Shown one piece after another: positions 18,491-25,925 of a stretch of 34,048 bases of DNA. The stretch is from Pseudomonadales bacterium (GTDB lineage: Bacteria; Pseudomonadota; Gammaproteobacteria; Pseudomonadales; Pseudohongiellaceae). Positions within the stretch are counted from its first letter, which is position 1, and every line of letters starts with the position of its first letter. The notes beneath the pieces were generated by a model. The model ran no database searches. It was not told the origin of the DNA and saw only the letters and a program-made list of their open reading frames with translations. A program made the translations under genes and the position numbers. Location of the stretch: positions 1 through 34,048 of the forward strand of contig JAJECW010000069.1 of NCBI GenBank assembly GCA_022821865.1, given 5' to 3'.

Positions 18491-18519
18491 ATTATGAATT
18501 AAGCTTAAAAGCATATCAA
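18491..18519 (-). promoter_or_regulatory. promoter of the CpcT-like gene
   Basis: On the minus strand TTGATA (18519-18514) is followed by exactly 17 bases and CATAAT (18496-18491); each hexamer matches the sigma-70 consensus at five of six positions. The start codon is 28 bases downstream of the -10. The -35 lies inside the palindrome 18513-18530. Confidence 0.6.
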
Positions 18520-18530
18520 TATATTGATAT
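18513..18530. promoter_or_regulatory. 18-bp perfect palindrome, likely operator
   Basis: ATATCAATA followed directly by TATTGATAT is a perfect 18-bp inverted repeat. It overlaps the -35 elements of both divergent promoters (18514-18519 minus, 18524-18529 plus), an ideal position for a dimeric regulator controlling the CpcT-like gene and TonB receptor 2 together. No regulator gene is encoded in the island, so the protein would be supplied from elsewhere. Confidence 0.6.
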
Positions 18531-18553
18531 TCCTTTATTACATATGCTAGGCT
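18524..18553 (+). promoter_or_regulatory. candidate promoter of TonB receptor 2 operon
   Basis: TTGATA at 18524-18529 serves as -35. An 18-base gap leads to TAGGCT (18548-18553), a weak -10 with an extended TG at 18545-18546. Its layout resembles the candidate at 9255-9282, and 17 of 24 bases from the -35 onward match between the two. Confidence 0.4.
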
Positions 18554-18635
18554 GCCCTGGAATCGTGGAAATTGCCCGAGCGGCTGCGTCAGGCAACACG
18601 GTGGACCAGTCCAACATTCATCCGGGAGAGGAACG

Positions 18636-21158
18636 ATGCGGCAAATCATTCTCAACTCAACATTGTTCGCGGCGGCGATCGCCGTTTTCGCCGGCGCGCC
18701 ATCGCCCGCGCAGGCCCAGCAAGGCGCGGAAGTCAATGAAATCGTCGTCACCGCCAGAAAGGTGGAGGAGAATCTCCGCGAGATTCCGCTTACGGTGTCG
18801 GCCTTCACCGAACAGTCCCTGGAAGACCAGGGCATCGTGTCATTGCAGGATATTGCCGACAGCACGCCGGGATTCGATTTCGCCCAGGCTTTCGGCCGCC
18901 AGGATTTCCGCCCCGTTATCCGGGGACAGTCCAATATCCTCGGCCGGGCCAATGCCGGCCTGTTTCTCGACGGCATCATCGTGGAGGAGGGCAATGCCTC
19001 GATTCCCCTGTCCGCCCTGCAGCGGGTGGAAGTCGTCAAGGGGCCCCAGGGCGCCTTGTACGGTCGCAACACCCTGTCCGGCGCGATCAACTATGTACTG
19101 AAAACCGCGGGCGCGGAGACCGAATCCGAAGCCACCGTGGAGTTCGGCGAGCGCGACCTCGCCCGGGCCGAGTTTCATATCAGCGGGCCGCTTTCCGACA
19201 CCGTCGGCGCGGCGCTCACCGTATCCCATTACGAGCGCGGCGGGGAATACGGCAACGCCTATCCCGGCAATGCCCTGGGCACGCCGGCCTATGGCGACGA
19301 AACCGGCGGCGAGCAGTCCTCCAGCATTACCGGCGTGCTGAGCATCGACCCAAGCGACCGGGTCAGCATCCAGGCCCACGCGATGTTCGAGCAGACCGAT
19401 GACGACCAGTACCCCATCGCATTGATGTCTTCGGGCAGCAACAATTGCTACCAGGTCACCCGGGGCGGCTCCCTCGCCCAGCCGGCGCCTCCCGCGGGCA
19501 CTCCCGAAGCCGAGGCGGGTATTGTGACTTCCGCCGGCTACAACGGCAGCGGCTATTTCTGCGGCGAAGTCGATGTCGCCGGCGTACTCGCGGAAAACGG
19601 CGGCAACACCCGACTCGAAACGCGGTTCTTCCCCTCTTCCGGGACCGAGCGCGACAGCCTCCGCCTCGGCTTGCGGATCGACGCCGATGTAAGCGACACC
19701 GTCACCTTCACTTCCCTGACCGGCTACAACGACGTTGCCACCTACTCTTCCCAGGACCAGACTTTCGGCGGCAGCGACACGCGCCGTCCCGTGGCGGGAG
19801 TGGGATCGCCCTTTGCGGTCCAGGGATTCGGCCCGACGCCCCCCATTGTCCACAGCCGGGTCGGCTTTCTCACCGTGGACGATGACGATTTCAGCGATTT
19901 TTCCCAGGAAGTGAGACTGCGCTTCGAGCCGGACGAAAACATCAATTACACCATCGGCGCCTATTACTACGAGTCCGACGAGAGTTTTCTCGCCCTCGGC
20001 TCAGGCGATACGCCGGCCACCGCCTGGATCGACGGCACACCGGTATTCTCGCCCTTCAATCCGGGTTTCGTGCCCCTGCCGGGCTTCTCCACCAGCGCGA
20101 TGTACGAAGGCGCGCCGCTGCGCAACGACGGCGCCGAATCGATCAGCAGCCGATCGGTGTTCGGCGCGCTGGAATTCCGCGCCGCCGAGCGTCTCGTGCT
20201 TGGCGCCGAAATTCGCTGGAACGAAGACGAGTTCGAATTTGTCCGCGCCGCCGACGGCTCCAACGTCAGCGGCAGTTTCGACGCCTTTCTGCCGAAACTG
20301 ACGGCGCGTTACGAAATGAACGCAAACACGCTGATCTACGCCAATATCGCCAAGGGCAACAAGCCCGGCACCCTGAACAGGGATCAGGGCGTTCCCGCGC
20401 AGGACGTCAACGTCAACGAGGAAAACGCGGTCAGTTTTGAACTCGGCCTGAAGTCGCTGTCGATGGACAACCGACTGGAAACCGGTCTCGCGATATACAA
20501 CATCGACTGGGAAGACATCCAGCTGACCAGCGCGCGCGCGGCGACGGTGAATGGACAAGCGCGCACTTTCTCGATTCTGCAGAACATCGGCGAGGCGGGT
20601 ATCCGGGGATTGGAACTCGATGTAAGCTATCAGTTGACCGATAACTGGATCACCCGCCTTGGCTACGCGCTCACCGACAGCGAAATCGACCGGTTCGTGC
20701 AATCGGTGGACGCCGGCGCCTCGGCGCCTTCCTCGTTCCGCGAGGCAGCGCTCATCGCCGGTTACCAGAGCAGCGGCGATGTCGTCATTTCGGGCGTGCA
20801 ACTGCCGCAAACTTCCCGCAGCCAATTGATTTTCAGCAATGTGCTCGAAGGCGGCCTCAGCGGCGGCTGGGCCTGGTTCCTGCGCGCCGATTACCACTAC
20901 AATTCCGAGCGCTACGCCCAGGTCTACAACCTCGCCCATACCGGCGACCGGGAAATCCTCAATTTGCGCGGCGGCTTCAGAAGCGGCAATATCGATATCG
21001 AGTTGTGGATGGACAACGCCCTCGACAACGATACCAGCCCGGCGCTGATCCGCTACGTGCAGGCTTCGGATCTGACCTTCAACCCCTTCAACCGGGCGAT
21101 CGGCCTGACCCTGCCGGAAAAGCGCCGCGCCGGGGCAACCCTGCGTTACCGCTTCTGA
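18636..21158 (+). CDS. TonB-dependent outer-membrane receptor 2 of the island
   Basis: An 840-residue receptor with a signal peptide (about 1-27, ending PAQAQ), TonB-box-like NEIVVTARK, a plug with VVKGPQGALYGRNTLSGAIN (motifs VKGPQGALYGRN, SGAIN) and a barrel ending in F (LRYRF). GAGAGGA precedes ATG 18636 by about 5 bases. It resembles receptor 1 at 14652-17057 in the plug and in an extracellular loop bounded by two cysteines (NNCY and, about 45 residues later, YFCGE). The loop is longer here and Pro/Ala-rich. It heads an operon with two VOC genes and an MFS transporter, which suggests transport of a related ligand on to the cytoplasm. Confidence 0.94.
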   Translation: MRQIILNSTLFAAAIAVFAGAPSPAQAQQGAEVNEIVVTARKVEENLREIPLTVSAFTEQSLEDQGIVSLQDIADSTPGFDFAQAFGRQDFRPVIRGQSNILGRANAGLFLDGIIVEEGNASIPLSALQRVEVVKGPQGALYGRNTLSGAINYVLKTAGAETESEATVEFGERDLARAEFHISGPLSDTVGAALTVSHYERGGEYGNAYPGNALGTPAYGDETGGEQSSSITGVLSIDPSDRVSIQAHAMFEQTDDDQYPIALMSSGSNNCYQVTRGGSLAQPAPPAGTPEAEAGIVTSAGYNGSGYFCGEVDVAGVLAENGGNTRLETRFFPSSGTERDSLRLGLRIDADVSDTVTFTSLTGYNDVATYSSQDQTFGGSDTRRPVAGVGSPFAVQGFGPTPPIVHSRVGFLTVDDDDFSDFSQEVRLRFEPDENINYTIGAYYYESDESFLALGSGDTPATAWIDGTPVFSPFNPGFVPLPGFSTSAMYEGAPLRNDGAESISSRSVFGALEFRAAERLVLGAEIRWNEDEFEFVRAADGSNVSGSFDAFLPKLTARYEMNANTLIYANIAKGNKPGTLNRDQGVPAQDVNVNEENAVSFELGLKSLSMDNRLETGLAIYNIDWEDIQLTSARAATVNGQARTFSILQNIGEAGIRGLELDVSYQLTDNWITRLGYALTDSEIDRFVQSVDAGASAPSSFREAALIAGYQSSGDVVISGVQLPQTSRSQLIFSNVLEGGLSGGWAWFLRADYHYNSERYAQVYNLAHTGDREILNLRGGFRSGNIDIELWMDNALDNDTSPALIRYVQASDLTFNPFNRAIGLTLPEKRRAGATLRYRF

Positions 21159-21167
21159 GGCGGAGAC

Positions 21168-21659
21168 GTGCCGGTACGCAACATCGTCAAGCGCACCACG
21201 CTCATCGTCAGGGACATGGCGGTGAGCCTGCGCTGGTACGAGCGGGTGCTCGGCATGTCGGTCTGGCTCGACACCGAGTACGTGCTTTCCGGCGAAGGCA
21301 TCGCCGCGGGTTCTCCCGGCGACCGCACCCATCTCGTCATTCTCAAGGCCGAACACGACAGGATCGGCATGATCGGCCTTTTGCAATGGCTTGAGCCGTC
21401 CTTGCCCGCGCCGGAGATCGACTATTCGGTAAGTTATGGAACGCCGGTATTCGTCGTCGAAACCGATGATGCCGGGGAACTCGCCCGCCGCGCCGAAGCG
21501 CTCGGCACGCGCATCAAGACCCGGGAGCGCTTGTTCACCGTGACCGGCGCGGGGGGACAGATCCGCCACCTCAAGGGCACGGTGCTGTACGATCCGGACG
21601 GCCATATCTTCGAATGCAACCAGGTGCTGCGCATCGAGCAGCCAGGGCCATCCGTATGA
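21168..21659 (+). CDS. VOC superfamily protein (cytosolic)
   Basis: A 163-residue protein of the glyoxalase/extradiol-dioxygenase fold without a signal peptide. The GTG start at 21168 lies 9 bases after the receptor 2 stop, preceded by AGGCGGAG. The first half opens KRTTLIVRDMAVSLRWYERVLGM; the second ends LYDPDGHIFECNQVL, keeping the glutamate used for metal binding by many relatives. Arg 9 stands where glyoxalase I has its first metal histidine. The stop overlaps the next VOC gene by 4 bases. It could isomerise, cleave or simply bind the imported compound. Confidence 0.87.
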   Translation: MPVRNIVKRTTLIVRDMAVSLRWYERVLGMSVWLDTEYVLSGEGIAAGSPGDRTHLVILKAEHDRIGMIGLLQWLEPSLPAPEIDYSVSYGTPVFVVETDDAGELARRAEALGTRIKTRERLFTVTGAGGQIRHLKGTVLYDPDGHIFECNQVLRIEQPGPSV

Positions 21660-22093
21660 GCATCCGGTTCCAGCGCGCCAATTTCCTGGTTTCCGATATC
21701 GAAGCCGCCCTGGGTTTCTATGTCGACGTGCTCGGCCTGGAAGTGGCTTTCCGCAAACCCCATCGCGACGAAAGTTACTCCCATGTGGTTTTCGGGCTCG
21801 ACCGCGCCAGCCCCATCGGCTTCGTCGCCCTGAACACGCCGGGCCAGCCCCGGGTCATGGCGCTGACCGAAGTGGCCGGGCTCGAAAAGCTTTCGCCGCC
21901 GAGGCGGTCCACCATCGTGCTCCATGTGGATGATCCGGACGCGGTAATCGCCCGCGCCCGGGCCGGCGGCTATGAAGTGTTTCCCGAAGAAGAACTCGTC
22001 ACCCACGACGGCCGCCGGGGCCGGGAAATCGGCATCCTCGACGCCGACGGCAATCTGGTGGTGATCTACAAGATCACCGCGCCCGCGCCGTAG
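21656..22093 (+). CDS. VOC superfamily protein (cytosolic), second copy
   Basis: The ATG at 21656 overlaps the preceding stop (ATGA) and gives 145 residues; an upstream ATG at 21614 would only duplicate coding of the previous gene. The fold opens QRANFLVSDIEAALGFYVDVLGL and ends LDADGNLVVIYKI. Both the usual first histidine (R7 here) and the C-terminal glutamate (Val here) are replaced, so a classic metal site is unlikely. It is not a close duplicate of the gene before it. It may be a non-catalytic partner in a heterodimer, which is speculation from the adjacency and overlap. Confidence 0.87.
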   Translation: MSIRFQRANFLVSDIEAALGFYVDVLGLEVAFRKPHRDESYSHVVFGLDRASPIGFVALNTPGQPRVMALTEVAGLEKLSPPRRSTIVLHVDDPDAVIARARAGGYEVFPEEELVTHDGRRGREIGILDADGNLVVIYKITAPAP

Positions 22094-22116
22094 TCGTGCA
22101 TTGGCGCCGTGTTTCT

Positions 22117-22142
22117 GTCATTCTGCGCGAAGTCGCGGAATC
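22117..22142 (-). repeat. REP-like repeat, copy b (single half)
   Basis: GTCATTCTGCGCGAAGTCG followed by CGGAATC is the inverted form of the family seen at 146-183, 28311-28396 and 32998-33036. It lies in the 87-base gap between the second VOC gene and the MFS gene, the only sizeable gap in that operon, and may be a site of RNA processing or termination. Confidence 0.6.
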
Positions 22143-22180
22143 CCGTGTCGAGTGGTAATGCGCTATTCGGAGCATAAGCC

Positions 22181-23515
22181 TTGGCGATTGAGCAACAATC
22201 CGCGCTCCAATCCACCGCGTTTCCGCCAGCTTCCCGCGCCTGGCTGCTGGTCTCGCTGCTCACCGTCGCCTATGTGGTCTCCTTCGTCGACCGTTACATC
22301 CTCAGCCTGCTGATCGACCCCATCAAGGCCGACCTCGGCCTGAGCGATTTTCAGATCGGCATCCTGCTCGGCCCCGCTTTCGGCGTCTTCTACGCCACCA
22401 TCGGCCTGCCGCTGGGCTATCTCGCCGACCGCTCGCGCCGCACCTGGATCGTCGCCGCCGGCGTCACGGTCTGGACCCTGGCCACCGCGGCTTCGGGCCT
22501 CGCCCGCAATTTCGTCCAGATGCTGATCGCGCGAGTATCCGTGGGCATCGGCGAGGCGACCCTCAGCCCCTGCGCCATGTCGCTGATCGCCGATTCCTTT
22601 CCCGAGGAAAAGCGCGGCAAGCCCATCGCCCTGTATTCCAGCGCCCTGTCGCTGGGCGCGGCCCTGGCCGCCCTGCTTGGCGCGGCGGTCCTGACCTGGT
22701 CGAATACCACGGAAAACCTGGCCCTGCCCCTGATTGGCGAACTGACGCCCTGGCGCATCGCCTTCCTCGTCGCCGGCCTGCCGGGGCTGCTGCTCGCGAT
22801 TCCCTTCCTCCTCATGCGCGAACCGCCGCGAATCGCCGCCGCGGCGAATCCTTCCCGGCGGCATCTCGGCCACATGTTCCGCCACGTGGCCGGCCATGGG
22901 CTCACCTACGGCTGTTTCGTCTCGATATTCTGCTACATGACCATCGTCGCCTACAGCCAGGGCTGGCTCGCGGTCATGTTCGACCGAACCTTCGGCTGGC
23001 CGGTGGAAGTGTTCGCGCTTTACGACGGCCTGCTGCTGATCGTGATCGGCCCGCTTTCGGTGATGTTCGCCGGCTGGCTGTCGGATTACCACAGCGCCCG
23101 CGGCGGCGCCGACGCGCCCATGCGAATCGCCATCCTCGGCCTGTTTCTCTCGGTGCCGCCGGCGGTAATCGGCCCGCTACTCGGCAACGACATCGCCGCC
23201 TTTCTCGTGGTCTCGGCGTCCACCATCGGCGGCGCCTTCATTTCCGCGGTGGGCGTTACCGCCCTGCTGAAAATCATACCCACGGGCATCCGCGCCCAGA
23301 CCATCGCCCTGTACTACATGGCGATCAGCCTCGCGGGGCTCTTCCTCGGCCCAAGCCTCGTCGGGATCCTCAACGACACCGTCTTCGGCGAACAGGGCGT
23401 GCGCTACAGCGTGGCGGTCATCCCCCTCATCTTCGGCCTGCCGGCCATGCTGCTGTCCCCGCTGACCCTGAAACTCTACCGCAGGGCGCTGGATGATCCT
23501 TCATTTCGAGACTAG
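22181..23515 (+). CDS. MFS transporter (spinster-like)
   Basis: A 444-residue inner-membrane transporter with 12 predicted helices. The start is a TTG at 22181 with GGAG 8 bases upstream; no in-frame ATG lies before the first helix. Helix 1 region AYVVSFVDRYILSLLIDPI and the loop 2-3 motif GYLADRSRR are typical of the major facilitator superfamily, and FVDRYIL resembles the Spns-type branch. GIGEATLSPCAMSLIADSFP is the helix 4-5 signature. The family moves lipids, aromatic acids or drugs; the direction is unknown. Its position after receptor 2 and the VOC genes suggests uptake of the same compound, or export of a product. Confidence 0.9.
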   Translation: MAIEQQSALQSTAFPPASRAWLLVSLLTVAYVVSFVDRYILSLLIDPIKADLGLSDFQIGILLGPAFGVFYATIGLPLGYLADRSRRTWIVAAGVTVWTLATAASGLARNFVQMLIARVSVGIGEATLSPCAMSLIADSFPEEKRGKPIALYSSALSLGAALAALLGAAVLTWSNTTENLALPLIGELTPWRIAFLVAGLPGLLLAIPFLLMREPPRIAAAANPSRRHLGHMFRHVAGHGLTYGCFVSIFCYMTIVAYSQGWLAVMFDRTFGWPVEVFALYDGLLLIVIGPLSVMFAGWLSDYHSARGGADAPMRIAILGLFLSVPPAVIGPLLGNDIAAFLVVSASTIGGAFISAVGVTALLKIIPTGIRAQTIALYYMAISLAGLFLGPSLVGILNDTVFGEQGVRYSVAVIPLIFGLPAMLLSPLTLKLYRRALDDPSFRD

Positions 23516-23517
23516 GA

Positions 23518-23672
23518 GCCTGCGCCGTAGGAATTCGCGAAAGCGAAAATTCGCTATCGCCGCGCCCCCGGCCGGTCGATTGAGGCGAATATTGGTGGAT
23601 ATTCAACGAAATCGAGCGGCCGGGGGCGTGGACGGGAGCGGATTTGCAGCCGTGAATTCCTACGGCGCAGGC
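23518..23672. repeat. nested palindromic element, long form
   Basis: A 19-bp perfect inverted repeat (GCCTGCGCCGTAGGAATTC at 23518-23536 against 23654-23672) encloses a second one (CGCCCCCGGCCG at 23563-23574 against 23617-23628, extended inward by six more pairs), which encloses a third (GAATAT 23586-23591 / ATATTC 23598-23603). A 60-bp copy lacking the two inner palindromes is at 25118-25177. It begins 3 bases after the MFS stop and could act as a terminator. Confidence 0.8.
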
Positions 23673-23677
23673 CCTAA

Positions 23678-23831
23678 CATTCTCTGAAAAATTCCCGTCC
23701 AGGCGCATAGCTATGCTCTGCGCCGTTGCGGCCGCGCACGAAGCCGCGCTTCGCAGACGCTTGCCTTCACCCATTGAATTTGGCGACACTTCCCTGTGCC
23801 GCGGGTAAGCTCTGACTTAATCGGAGCTTAC
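23678..23831 (-). mobile_element. structured MITE, copy E (inverted, alternative interior)
   Basis: Read on the minus strand it starts GTAAGCTCCGATTAAGTCAG, continues with the family's hairpin 2 (GCGGCACAGGGAAGTGTCGC) and ends GGAATTTTTCAGAGAATG, matching both ends of the other copies. The middle differs: hairpin 4 is absent and replaced by other palindromes, including GCATAGCTATGC. The flanks are CTAA (23674-23677) and CCAA (23832-23835), a target duplication with one difference. It lies between the nested palindrome and moaC. Substitutions in hairpin 1 are paired on both arms. Confidence 0.75.
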
Positions 23832-23890
23832 CCAACACCGGGTAAACAGGCGATAATGCCGCCTTCTCCGTAAGGGAAAGCCGAAAGCCT

Positions 23891-24379
23891 ATGACTGAAC
23901 TGACGCATCTGGACGAGTCGGGAAACGCGAGGATGGTGGATGTGGGCGGCAAGCCCGACAGCCAGCGCCTTGCCGTGGCCCGCGCCCGGGTGGAGATGCA
24001 GCCCCGGACCCTCGAGTTGATCGCCGGCGGCGGCCACAAGAAAGGCGATGTGCTCACCGTGGCGCGGATTGCGGGAATCCAGGCCGCCAAGAATTGCGCC
24101 GGCCTGATCCCCATGTGCCACCCCTTGCTGCTGACTTCGGTGGATGTGGAACTCGAATTGAACCGGGAGCGGAACTGCGTCGAAATCACCGCCGCCTGCA
24201 AGGTCAAGGGGCCCACCGGCGTGGAAATGGAAGCGCTCAGCGCCGCGGCGGTAAGCGCCCTGACGATTTACGACATGTGCAAGGCGGTCGACCGCGGCAT
24301 GCGCATCGAAGGGCTTGGCCTGCTGGAAAAATCAGGCGGCCGCAGCGGCCATTACCGGCGCGGGGAGCAGGCTGGCTGA
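23891..24379 (+). CDS. moaC: cyclic pyranopterin monophosphate synthase
   Basis: Converts the MoaA product 3',8-cyclo-7,8-dihydro-GTP into cyclic pyranopterin monophosphate, the first pterin intermediate of molybdenum cofactor synthesis. The 162-residue protein is full length. Conserved segments are [29 protein letters not shown] with H77, [11 protein letters not shown] and IYDMCKAVD with D128 and K131, which coincide with the E. coli catalytic numbering. The stop shares one base with the moaD start (TGATG). moaA is not in the window, so the pathway is completed elsewhere. Confidence 0.97.
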   Translation: MTELTHLDESGNARMVDVGGKPDSQRLAVARARVEMQPRTLELIAGGGHKKGDVLTVARIAGIQAAKNCAGLIPMCHPLLLTSVDVELELNRERNCVEITAACKVKGPTGVEMEALSAAAVSALTIYDMCKAVDRGMRIEGLGLLEKSGGRSGHYRRGEQAG

Positions 24380-24633
24380 TGTTGCAAATCCACTATTTTG
24401 CCGGCGTTCGCGAAGCCATGGGCCGGGAGCGGGAACAAATCGGGCTGCCGCCCGATGTGGCTTCGGTAGCCGAACTGATCCGCCATCTCCGGGTTCGGGA
24501 CAGCGCCTTCGCGCGAATGTTCGCCGAACACGAAACCCTGCTCGTAGCAGTGAACCAGACCGTGGCCGGCAATGATCAGGCCATCGGCAACGGAGACGAA
24601 ATCGCCTTTTTTCCCCCCATGAGCGGAGGTTGA
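24379..24633 (+). CDS. moaD: molybdopterin synthase small subunit (sulfur carrier)
   Basis: A ubiquitin-like sulfur carrier of 84 residues; its C-terminal glycine is adenylated, thiocarboxylated and delivers sulfur to the MoaE active site. The start is ATG 24379, overlapping the moaC stop by one base. Typical features are the opening strand LQIHYFAGVREAMG, VAVNQTVAGNDQAIGNGDEIAFFPP and the ending SGG with the required Gly-Gly. It is followed by moaE after one base. Confidence 0.95.
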   Translation: MLQIHYFAGVREAMGREREQIGLPPDVASVAELIRHLRVRDSAFARMFAEHETLLVAVNQTVAGNDQAIGNGDEIAFFPPMSGG

Positions 24634-24634
24634 C

Positions 24635-25108
24635 ATGGTCCGGATCAGCGTGCGGGAAGAGGATTTTGAGGTGGGCGGCGAATACCGCCGGCTTTGCTCC
24701 GATGCTCCCGGCGCGGGCGCCGTGGTCATCTTCAGCGGCCTGGTGCGGGATTACTATGACCCCGGCGGCGGCGAGCCGGTGCGGGAACTGCGGCTTGAGC
24801 ATTATCCCGGCATGACCGAAAAAAGCATCGGGGAAATCATCGCGCGGGCGGAAAGCCGCTGGAATCTGCTTGCCGTGCGGGTGATTCACCGGGTCGGAGC
24901 GCTGCGGCCCGGAGACCAGATCGTATTCGCCGGCGTCGCCGCGCATCACCGGGGCGAAGCTTTCGCCGCGGCGGATTTCATCATGGACTACCTCAAGAGC
25001 GAGGCGCCATTCTGGAAAAAACAGCTTACGGAGAGCGGCGGCGAATGGATCGCCACCCGCCACAGCGACGCCGAATCCCTGGGGCGATGGCGGGAAACCG
25101 CGGATTGA
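24635..25108 (+). CDS. moaE: molybdopterin synthase catalytic subunit
   Basis: Forms a heterotetramer with MoaD and inserts two sulfurs into cyclic pyranopterin monophosphate to give molybdopterin. The 157-residue product shows GAVVIFSGLVRD, LEHYPGMTEKSI, IHRVGALRPGD and the DYLKSEAPFWKKQ motif with the expected active-site lysines K121 and K128. A single base separates it from the moaD stop. It is the last gene of moaCDE; a palindromic element follows 9 bases later. Confidence 0.96.
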   Translation: MVRISVREEDFEVGGEYRRLCSDAPGAGAVVIFSGLVRDYYDPGGGEPVRELRLEHYPGMTEKSIGEIIARAESRWNLLAVRVIHRVGALRPGDQIVFAGVAAHHRGEAFAAADFIMDYLKSEAPFWKKQLTESGGEWIATRHSDAESLGRWRETAD

Positions 25109-25117
25109 AACCCGGGA

Positions 25118-25177
25118 GCCCGCGCCACAGGAATTCGCGAAAGCGAATTTGCAGCCGTGAATTCCTACGGCGCAGGC
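25118..25177. repeat. nested palindromic element, short form
   Basis: The outer arms GCCCGCGCCACAGGAATTC (25118-25136) and GAATTCCTACGGCGCAGGC (25159-25177) match the element at 23518-23672, but the two inner palindromes of that copy are missing with clean edges on either side of GCGAA and TTTGCAGCC. Three left-arm bases differ, so the arms are imperfect here. The right arm overlaps the last codons and stop of the cold-shock gene. Confidence 0.75.
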
Positions 25178-25425
25178 TCTTGGGACTCGGACTCCTGTTC
25201 GGACGCTTCCTCGGGCGCTTCGCCAATCACCTTGATATTCGCCGCGTGCATGCCCTTGGGACCTTCCGCCGCGTCAAAGGAAACGAGTTGCCCGGCCTTC
25301 AGGGTCTTGTAACCCTCCATGGCAATCGAGGAATAATGGGCGAACAGGTCATCGCCGCCCCCATCCGGTAGAATAAAGCCGAATCCCTTGGCATTGTTGA
25401 ACCACTTGACCTGTCCCGTACTCAT
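25165..25425 (-). CDS. cspD: cold-shock domain protein (CspD-like)
   Basis: A small single-stranded nucleic-acid-binding protein. ATG 25425, with GGAG 7 bases upstream, is preferred over ATG 25437, giving 86 residues. The cold-shock domain (about 1-65) starts [17 protein letters not shown] with the RNP1-type KGFGFI and has LFAHYSSI in place of the usual RNP2 VFVHFSAI. An acidic, Glu/Ser/Pro-rich tail of about 20 residues follows. Its last residues (EPAP) and stop codon are written by the short palindromic repeat. Divergent pairing with clpS-clpA mirrors E. coli, where cspD inhibits replication in stationary phase; that role here is inferred. Confidence 0.9.
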   Translation of the reverse strand: MSTGQVKWFNNAKGFGFILPDGGGDDLFAHYSSIAMEGYKTLKAGQLVSFDAAEGPKGMHAANIKVIGEAPEEASEQESESQEPAP

Positions 25426-25496
25426 ACCATGCTCCATCGCCGCGGCTGGAAAAAATCTCCCGGCGCCCCCATACAGGAATGCGTCCCTTCGGATTT

Positions 25497-25525
25497 GCTA
25501 TACACTATGGCAATTCGATTGTCAA
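25497..25525 (-). promoter_or_regulatory. cspD promoter
   Basis: On the minus strand a perfect -35 TTGACA (25525-25520) is followed by 17 bases and TATAGC (25502-25497), four of six. The predicted transcript would have a leader of roughly 65 bases, long enough for the cold-responsive structures common in this family. No separate clpS promoter was clear. Confidence 0.6.
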
Positions 25526-25535
25526 AATCCTGGAG

Positions 25536-25548
25536 CCTGCGGCGCAGG
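25536..25548. repeat. short hairpin resembling the palindromic-element termini
   Basis: CCTGC-GGC-GCAGG lies in the clpS leader and begins with the same GAGCCTGC that opens the nested palindromic elements. It may be a fully collapsed remnant, but 13 bases are too few to be sure. Confidence 0.3.
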
Positions 25549-25571
25549 TTCCTGACGGCACGGAACAGGCC

Positions 25572-25925
25572 ATGAGCAGATTGCCACGCAATATCGACGA
25601 TAACGAAAACGACGACGACGTTGTGCATGAAACCGTGCATGAGGTGCAGACCGCCAGGCCGAAAACCGAACAGCCGCCGCTGTACCAGGTCGTCCTCATC
25701 AATGACGATTACACCCCCATGGGCTTTGTGGTGGACGTGCTGCGGGTGTTTTTTCACATGGACGTGGAAAAGGCGACCCGGGTCATGCTGAAAGTGCATA
25801 CCGAAGGGAAGGGCGTCTGCGGCGTGTACAGCAAGGACATCGCCGAGAGCAAGGCCGCCCAGGTGAACAATTACTCCCGGGAGTACGAACACCCCTTGCT
25901 GTGTTCGGTGGAAGTGGACCGTTAG
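25572..25925 (+). CDS. clpS: ClpS, adaptor for ClpAP
   Basis: Recognises N-degron substrates (Leu, Phe, Trp, Tyr ends) and hands them to ClpA. ATG 25572 gives 117 residues, near the usual 106; the longer frame from 25479 would add 31 residues through the hairpin leader and is unlikely. The N-terminal extension is highly acidic (residues about 7-17). The core reads [38 protein letters not shown] and [11 protein letters not shown], with the NDDYTPM degron-pocket residues and the conserved histidine of KVH. Its TAG stop lies in the target duplication of MITE copy B, which separates it from clpA. Confidence 0.95.
   Translation: MSRLPRNIDDNENDDDVVHETVHEVQTARPKTEQPPLYQVVLINDDYTPMGFVVDVLRVFFHMDVEKATRVMLKVHTEGKGVCGVYSKDIAESKAAQVNNYSREYEHPLLCSVEVDR

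Noticed and set aside
18464..19090. N-terminal extension of the CpcT-like gene to 19090
   Set aside because: It would cross the divergent promoter and part of receptor 2; the signal peptide begins at 18463.
23691..23890. Molybdenum-cofactor riboswitch upstream of moaC
   Set aside because: The structured region before moaC is explained by MITE copy E, whose ends and hairpins recur elsewhere; no riboswitch core was recognised.
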